From: Bacteriovoracaceae bacterium
GTDB lineage: Bacteria > Bdellovibrionota > UBA1018
Reading direction: 5' to 3'
NCBI GenBank assembly: GCA_023250795.1
Contig: JAHFAB010000069.1
Coordinates: 1 to 8,233 of the forward strand
Length of the DNA: 8,233 nucleotides
Part shown: positions 5,132 through 8,233 of the stretch, piece after piece
How the letters are laid out: each line of letters opens with the position of its first letter
Numbering within the stretch: the stretch's first letter is position 1
The notes under the pieces: model-generated
What the model was told of the DNA's origin: nothing
Seen by the model: only the letters and a program-made list of their open reading frames with translations
Database searches by the model: none
Program-made: the position numbers and the translations under genes

Positions 5132-8100
5132 TGTGGATTCTAATGCAGATCTTCAAAAGTTGTTTTTTGTTTTAGTTTTTTTACTTTTTTTTCAGATCGG
5201 AAACGTTTTTGCTCATGAAAATATTGGAAAAATGCAGAATCGGTTTTCTCACATCAGCCCAGGTGATGAGATTGGACTTTCTCCCTTCTGGGATTGGTAT
5301 ACTCTAGAATCTGACCACTTTCGCGTGACCTTTCCACTTGAGTTGAAAAAACAGGCTGAGCTTTCCACGCAGTATTTAGAGGAGGCTCACTCAGTTCTCT
5401 CTAAAAGTCTTATCTGGGATCCTAAAAATAAAACACAGATTTTAATCATTGATAACTCTGATATGGCCAATGGGTTTACATCTCCAGAGTTGCGTACTGG
5501 AATTGTTTTTTATCTCGCACCTCCGGATAATTGGTTTAGTACAGCTTATTATGACGATTGGCTCCGGCTCCTGGCTATTCATGAATACACTCATTTTCTA
5601 AATATGGATCCCACGCGTGGATTTTTCTGGGAAACGGCCCGCATTATTTTTGGAGATGTGTTATTGCCCAATAGTTTTTGGCCGACTTGGATGCTCGAGG
5701 GGCTGGCTGTTTACATGGAAACACGTCTTACTCAGTCAGGGCGGGGTCGAAGTCCTTTTTATGAAATGGTTCTTCGGACAGCAGTCGAGGAGGGAAAACT
5801 CAATACTACCCCTATTGATCTAATCAATGGCAGAAATCCTTACTATCCAGGAGGGGAAACTCCTTATCTTTTTGGATATGAGCTCATGAACCAACTTGCT
5901 CACGTTTCTCCAAATTATGAAAAAAATCTAGGAGAAATGTCTTATCAGTCTAGTTATCGAGTTCCCTACTTTATTAATGACAATTTGGAAAAAATGCTTG
6001 GAACAAATTGGTATAAGCTCTGGGATCTGTTTATTACAGAAACCCAAGCTAGAATGAATTCAGAACTCTTACGAATCAAATCTCAGCCACTTACTTCTGT
6101 TAAAAAACTAACTGAAAATGGCTATGGGGTTCTCGGTGTGGCAGCTTCTCCAGATGGAAAGTGGTTGGCGTATTCTCAAGATTCTATAGATGAGAAAGGG
6201 GGAGTTTATCTAAAAAATATTGAGGAAAATGGTGAAACTGATGAAGACCAAGAAGAAGAATCAGTTGAACGCATAGACGACAAGCTTATGGGGGTTCAAC
6301 TTGCTTTTACACCTGATTCGAATGCCATCGTGTATAGTAAAATAGAGCGCCAATCACAATACTATCTTTGGAGTGATCTCTTTGTTTATGATCTTGAGTT
6401 TGGTTTTCCTCAGGCATTGACTCATTCATTGAGAGCCAAAGATCCAGATCTTTCTAAAGATGGAAAATGGATTGTATTTGCAAAGAACGAAAATTCATCT
6501 ACTGGAATATATATTGCTCCATTTATACAAGATGATGGGGATTATAGTCTTGGTGTCATTCGTGAGCTTTATCAGCCTAAAGACTACGATGTGGCTTCGA
6601 CTCCACGGTTTTCTCCTAACGGAAAAACAGTCGTTTTTTCAGTCCATCGAAGTGGAGAGAGTGGTGAGGATCTCGTACAAACTGAAGTTGAAACTGGAAA
6701 AACCATTACATTAGTTCATGACCAGTCACTGAACCGTTTTCCTGCTTTTGACTCCTATGGAAACTTATATTTTGTTTCAGATCGATCGGGTGTGGATAAT
6801 ATTTTCCAATATGATGATAATAAAATCCCACTTCAAAAAACAAATCTGACTAGTGGGATATGGCTTCCTAGTTTTGGTCCAAAAGGACTTTACGCTAGTG
6901 TATTTTCAACCGAGGGTTGGAATTTAGGGCAAATTACCCTGAATGCTCAATCTGTACCTACCGACAGTGTCCAAGTTCATGCTGAGGGCACTCCTACGAC
7001 GGACGAAAATTCTCGTTTTCACTCACAGATCAAAGACTATCCTTTCAAGCCTTATTCTATTTTCCCTAGTATTTGGCCGAGGCAATGGTCTCCACTTTTT
7101 TCACTCAATAGTGGAGGAGTTTATTTGGGAGGTGAAGTTTTCGGATTTGATGCTGTTTATAAGCACATTTATAATGTGAATTTAGGAATGCACAGTAAAG
7201 TCGGAAAAGTTGATTGGTCTGCATCCTATTCAAATCGATCTTTTGGTCCGACGCTAAGTCTTTTGAGCGAATACTATACTAGGTCACTTTCTATTGCTCA
7301 AGATTACTCTACTGTTTCTTACGATCGTATAATTTCCCACGGAGTTTTTGTTTCTTATCCGATATTGTGGACAGACTCGGCTTTGTCTTTGTCGGTTTCT
7401 GCAAGCGCTGAACGGGAGTTTAAGTTTATTCCGAGTCAAAATGACCCGATTGAAAAATATCGTTATGTTCCTAACGCAGATTTTAAGCTGACATTTTATA
7501 ATAGCAAAGGCTCACGTCTTGCGATCACGGCAGAAAAGGGAAATAACTCACAACTGGGTTTTAGACTCTATAATGATTCAGGGTTTATGACTTGGAAGGG
7601 ACTGTTTAGTTGGGTACAGTATGTTTCACTCCTTCCACATATTGTTCTAGTTCCATCCTTAAAGGCTTCCTATGTTTCAAAAAACAATTCTGATTTTTTG
7701 GCTTCAAATGTTGTTGTTTCGGGTGGGTCAACAGGACTTCATTCATCTTTTACTGATGTGACTTCGGTACTCAATAGTTTATTGAGTGAAAGAAGTTTAT
7801 CGGGTTCATTGACCTCCTTGCCGATTAGAGGATATGCAGAAAAAACATTTTATGCTCGGATGGCCTCGATTGAGTCATTGGATTTGAGATTTCCTTTGAA
7901 AAGAATCTTTCGTGGGATTGGAACTAATCCAATGTTTGTGGAAGATTTTTTTGGTTTTGCTTTTGTGGAAGGTACCACAGTACAATCTCCTTTTTATCCA
8001 GAATATACACAGATCTTTCTTTCTTCATTAGGTGGAGGTGTGCGGCTTTCAACTAAAGCTTTGATCCATGTTCCTTTGATTTTTACTGCGGAATATCATT

Positions 8101-8174
8101 ATGGCTTACAGAAAGAATTCGGTGGAAAAGGCAATTTTATTATAGGAATTAATATGAACAATTTTGAGTTTTAA
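5121..8174 (+). CDS. Exported gluzincin protease-TolB/PD40 propeller-outer membrane barrel protein
   Basis: This 1017-residue protein begins with a Sec signal peptide: K13, a hydrophobic run at 14-26, and likely cleavage after VFA31. A zinc-protease domain follows (about 50-320), with HEYTH at 154-158 and a downstream WMLEGLAVYME in which E193 is the probable third zinc ligand (gluzincin, peptidase-MA-like). Residues about 325-610 are a beta-propeller of PD40/TolB-type repeats: SPDGKWLAYS (343), TPDSNAIVYSK (397), SKDGKWIVFAK (445), SPNGKTVVFSV (498), DSYGNLYFVSD (544) and GPKGLYASVFS (586). Residues about 660-1017 alternate in the manner of outer-membrane strands and end NMNNFEF, with the terminal Phe typical of Bam-assembled barrels. 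It probably sits in the outer membrane with its protease and propeller periplasmic or exposed; the substrate is unknown. ATG 5121 is preceded by GAGAG about 9 nt upstream and is preferred over TTG 5112. It overlaps ygfZ by 11 bp. Confidence 0.85.
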   Translation: MRFNVDSNADLQKLFFVLVFLLFFQIGNVFAHENIGKMQNRFSHISPGDEIGLSPFWDWYTLESDHFRVTFPLELKKQAELSTQYLEEAHSVLSKSLIWDPKNKTQILIIDNSDMANGFTSPELRTGIVFYLAPPDNWFSTAYYDDWLRLLAIHEYTHFLNMDPTRGFFWETARIIFGDVLLPNSFWPTWMLEGLAVYMETRLTQSGRGRSPFYEMVLRTAVEEGKLNTTPIDLINGRNPYYPGGETPYLFGYELMNQLAHVSPNYEKNLGEMSYQSSYRVPYFINDNLEKMLGTNWYKLWDLFITETQARMNSELLRIKSQPLTSVKKLTENGYGVLGVAASPDGKWLAYSQDSIDEKGGVYLKNIEENGETDEDQEEESVERIDDKLMGVQLAFTPDSNAIVYSKIERQSQYYLWSDLFVYDLEFGFPQALTHSLRAKDPDLSKDGKWIVFAKNENSSTGIYIAPFIQDDGDYSLGVIRELYQPKDYDVASTPRFSPNGKTVVFSVHRSGESGEDLVQTEVETGKTITLVHDQSLNRFPAFDSYGNLYFVSDRSGVDNIFQYDDNKIPLQKTNLTSGIWLPSFGPKGLYASVFSTEGWNLGQITLNAQSVPTDSVQVHAEGTPTTDENSRFHSQIKDYPFKPYSIFPSIWPRQWSPLFSLNSGGVYLGGEVFGFDAVYKHIYNVNLGMHSKVGKVDWSASYSNRSFGPTLSLLSEYYTRSLSIAQDYSTVSYDRIISHGVFVSYPILWTDSALSLSVSASAEREFKFIPSQNDPIEKYRYVPNADFKLTFYNSKGSRLAITAEKGNNSQLGFRLYNDSGFMTWKGLFSWVQYVSLLPHIVLVPSLKASYVSKNNSDFLASNVVVSGGSTGLHSSFTDVTSVLNSLLSERSLSGSLTSLPIRGYAEKTFYARMASIESLDLRFPLKRIFRGIGTNPMFVEDFFGFAFVEGTTVQSPFYPEYTQIFLSSLGGGVRLSTKALIHVPLIFTAEYHYGLQKEFGGKGNFIIGINMNNFEF

Positions 8175-8204
8175 CTTTGATCTAGGCAATATTGGTTTAA
8201 AATT

Positions 8205-8208
8205 GGAG
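8205..8208 (+). promoter_or_regulatory. Ribosome binding site of the gene leaving the window
   Basis: GGAG lies 5 nt before the ATG at 8214 (GGAGATATTATG). It is the best-formed ribosome binding site in the ygfZ operon and supports a real start there. Confidence 0.6.
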
Positions 8209-8213
8209 ATATT

Positions 8214-8233
8214 ATGACTGATTCACTCAAAGG
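8214..8233 (+). CDS. Start of a downstream gene (3' truncated)
   Basis: Only ATG ACT GAT TCA CTC AAA GG is visible (MTDSLK...), too little to identify a product. It starts 39 bp after the stop of the protease-propeller-barrel gene on the same strand, with no terminator hairpin between, so it may be the third gene of the ygfZ operon. Confidence 0.5.

Noticed and set aside
8187..8194. CAATATTG palindrome between the barrel gene and the next gene
   Set aside because: Only 8 bp with no loop or T-run; expected by chance in AT-rich DNA and not a terminator.

Overview
The window looks like chromosomal DNA of a fairly AT-rich Gram-negative bacterium (roughly 40% GC by eye). A secreted protein of about 1,000 residues that ends in an apparent outer-membrane beta-barrel shows there is an outer membrane. 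The mix of a YgfZ gene, a protease/TolB-propeller/barrel protein and lipid desaturases would suit Bdellovibrionota (Bdellovibrio/Bacteriovorax-like) or a neighbouring deltaproteobacterial-type lineage. This placement is an inference; no marker gene fixes it.

Layout. (1) At 3-317 is the 3' end of an unrecognised acidic protein. (2) At 330-3091 lies a divergent pair of membrane lipid-enzyme genes. The minus-strand gene encodes a three-histidine-box fatty-acid-desaturase-type domain fused to a complete COQ4-like domain with the HDxxHx11E metal motif. The plus-strand gene encodes a close relative of the eukaryotic sphingolipid delta-4 desaturase (DEGS/DES1) family. They share a 143-bp intergenic region. 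(3) At 3088-4103, minus strand, is a two-gene cassette: a conserved basic protein with an AT-hook-like GGRPRK motif, then 2 bp later a DUF6036/AbiEii-like nucleotidyltransferase. This has the layout of a toxin-antitoxin module. Its 113-bp upstream region holds a TATAAT box, a nested palindrome and three tandem 12-bp direct repeats. (4) At 4217-8174, plus strand, ygfZ overlaps by 11 bp a 1017-residue exported protein. That protein combines an HExxH gluzincin protease domain, a TolB/PD40 propeller and a C-terminal barrel. (5) At 8214 a further gene starts with a good ribosome binding site and runs off the window.

How the genes fit together. The two desaturase genes probably act on membrane lipids, and the DEGS-like enzyme raises the possibility that the organism makes and desaturates ceramide-type lipids. 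The role of the COQ4 fusion is open: it could handle an isoprenoid quinone or another long-chain lipid. The nucleotidyltransferase cassette looks like a self-contained insert between the lipid genes and the ygfZ operon. The most interesting element is the desaturase-COQ4 fusion facing a bacterial DEGS homologue.
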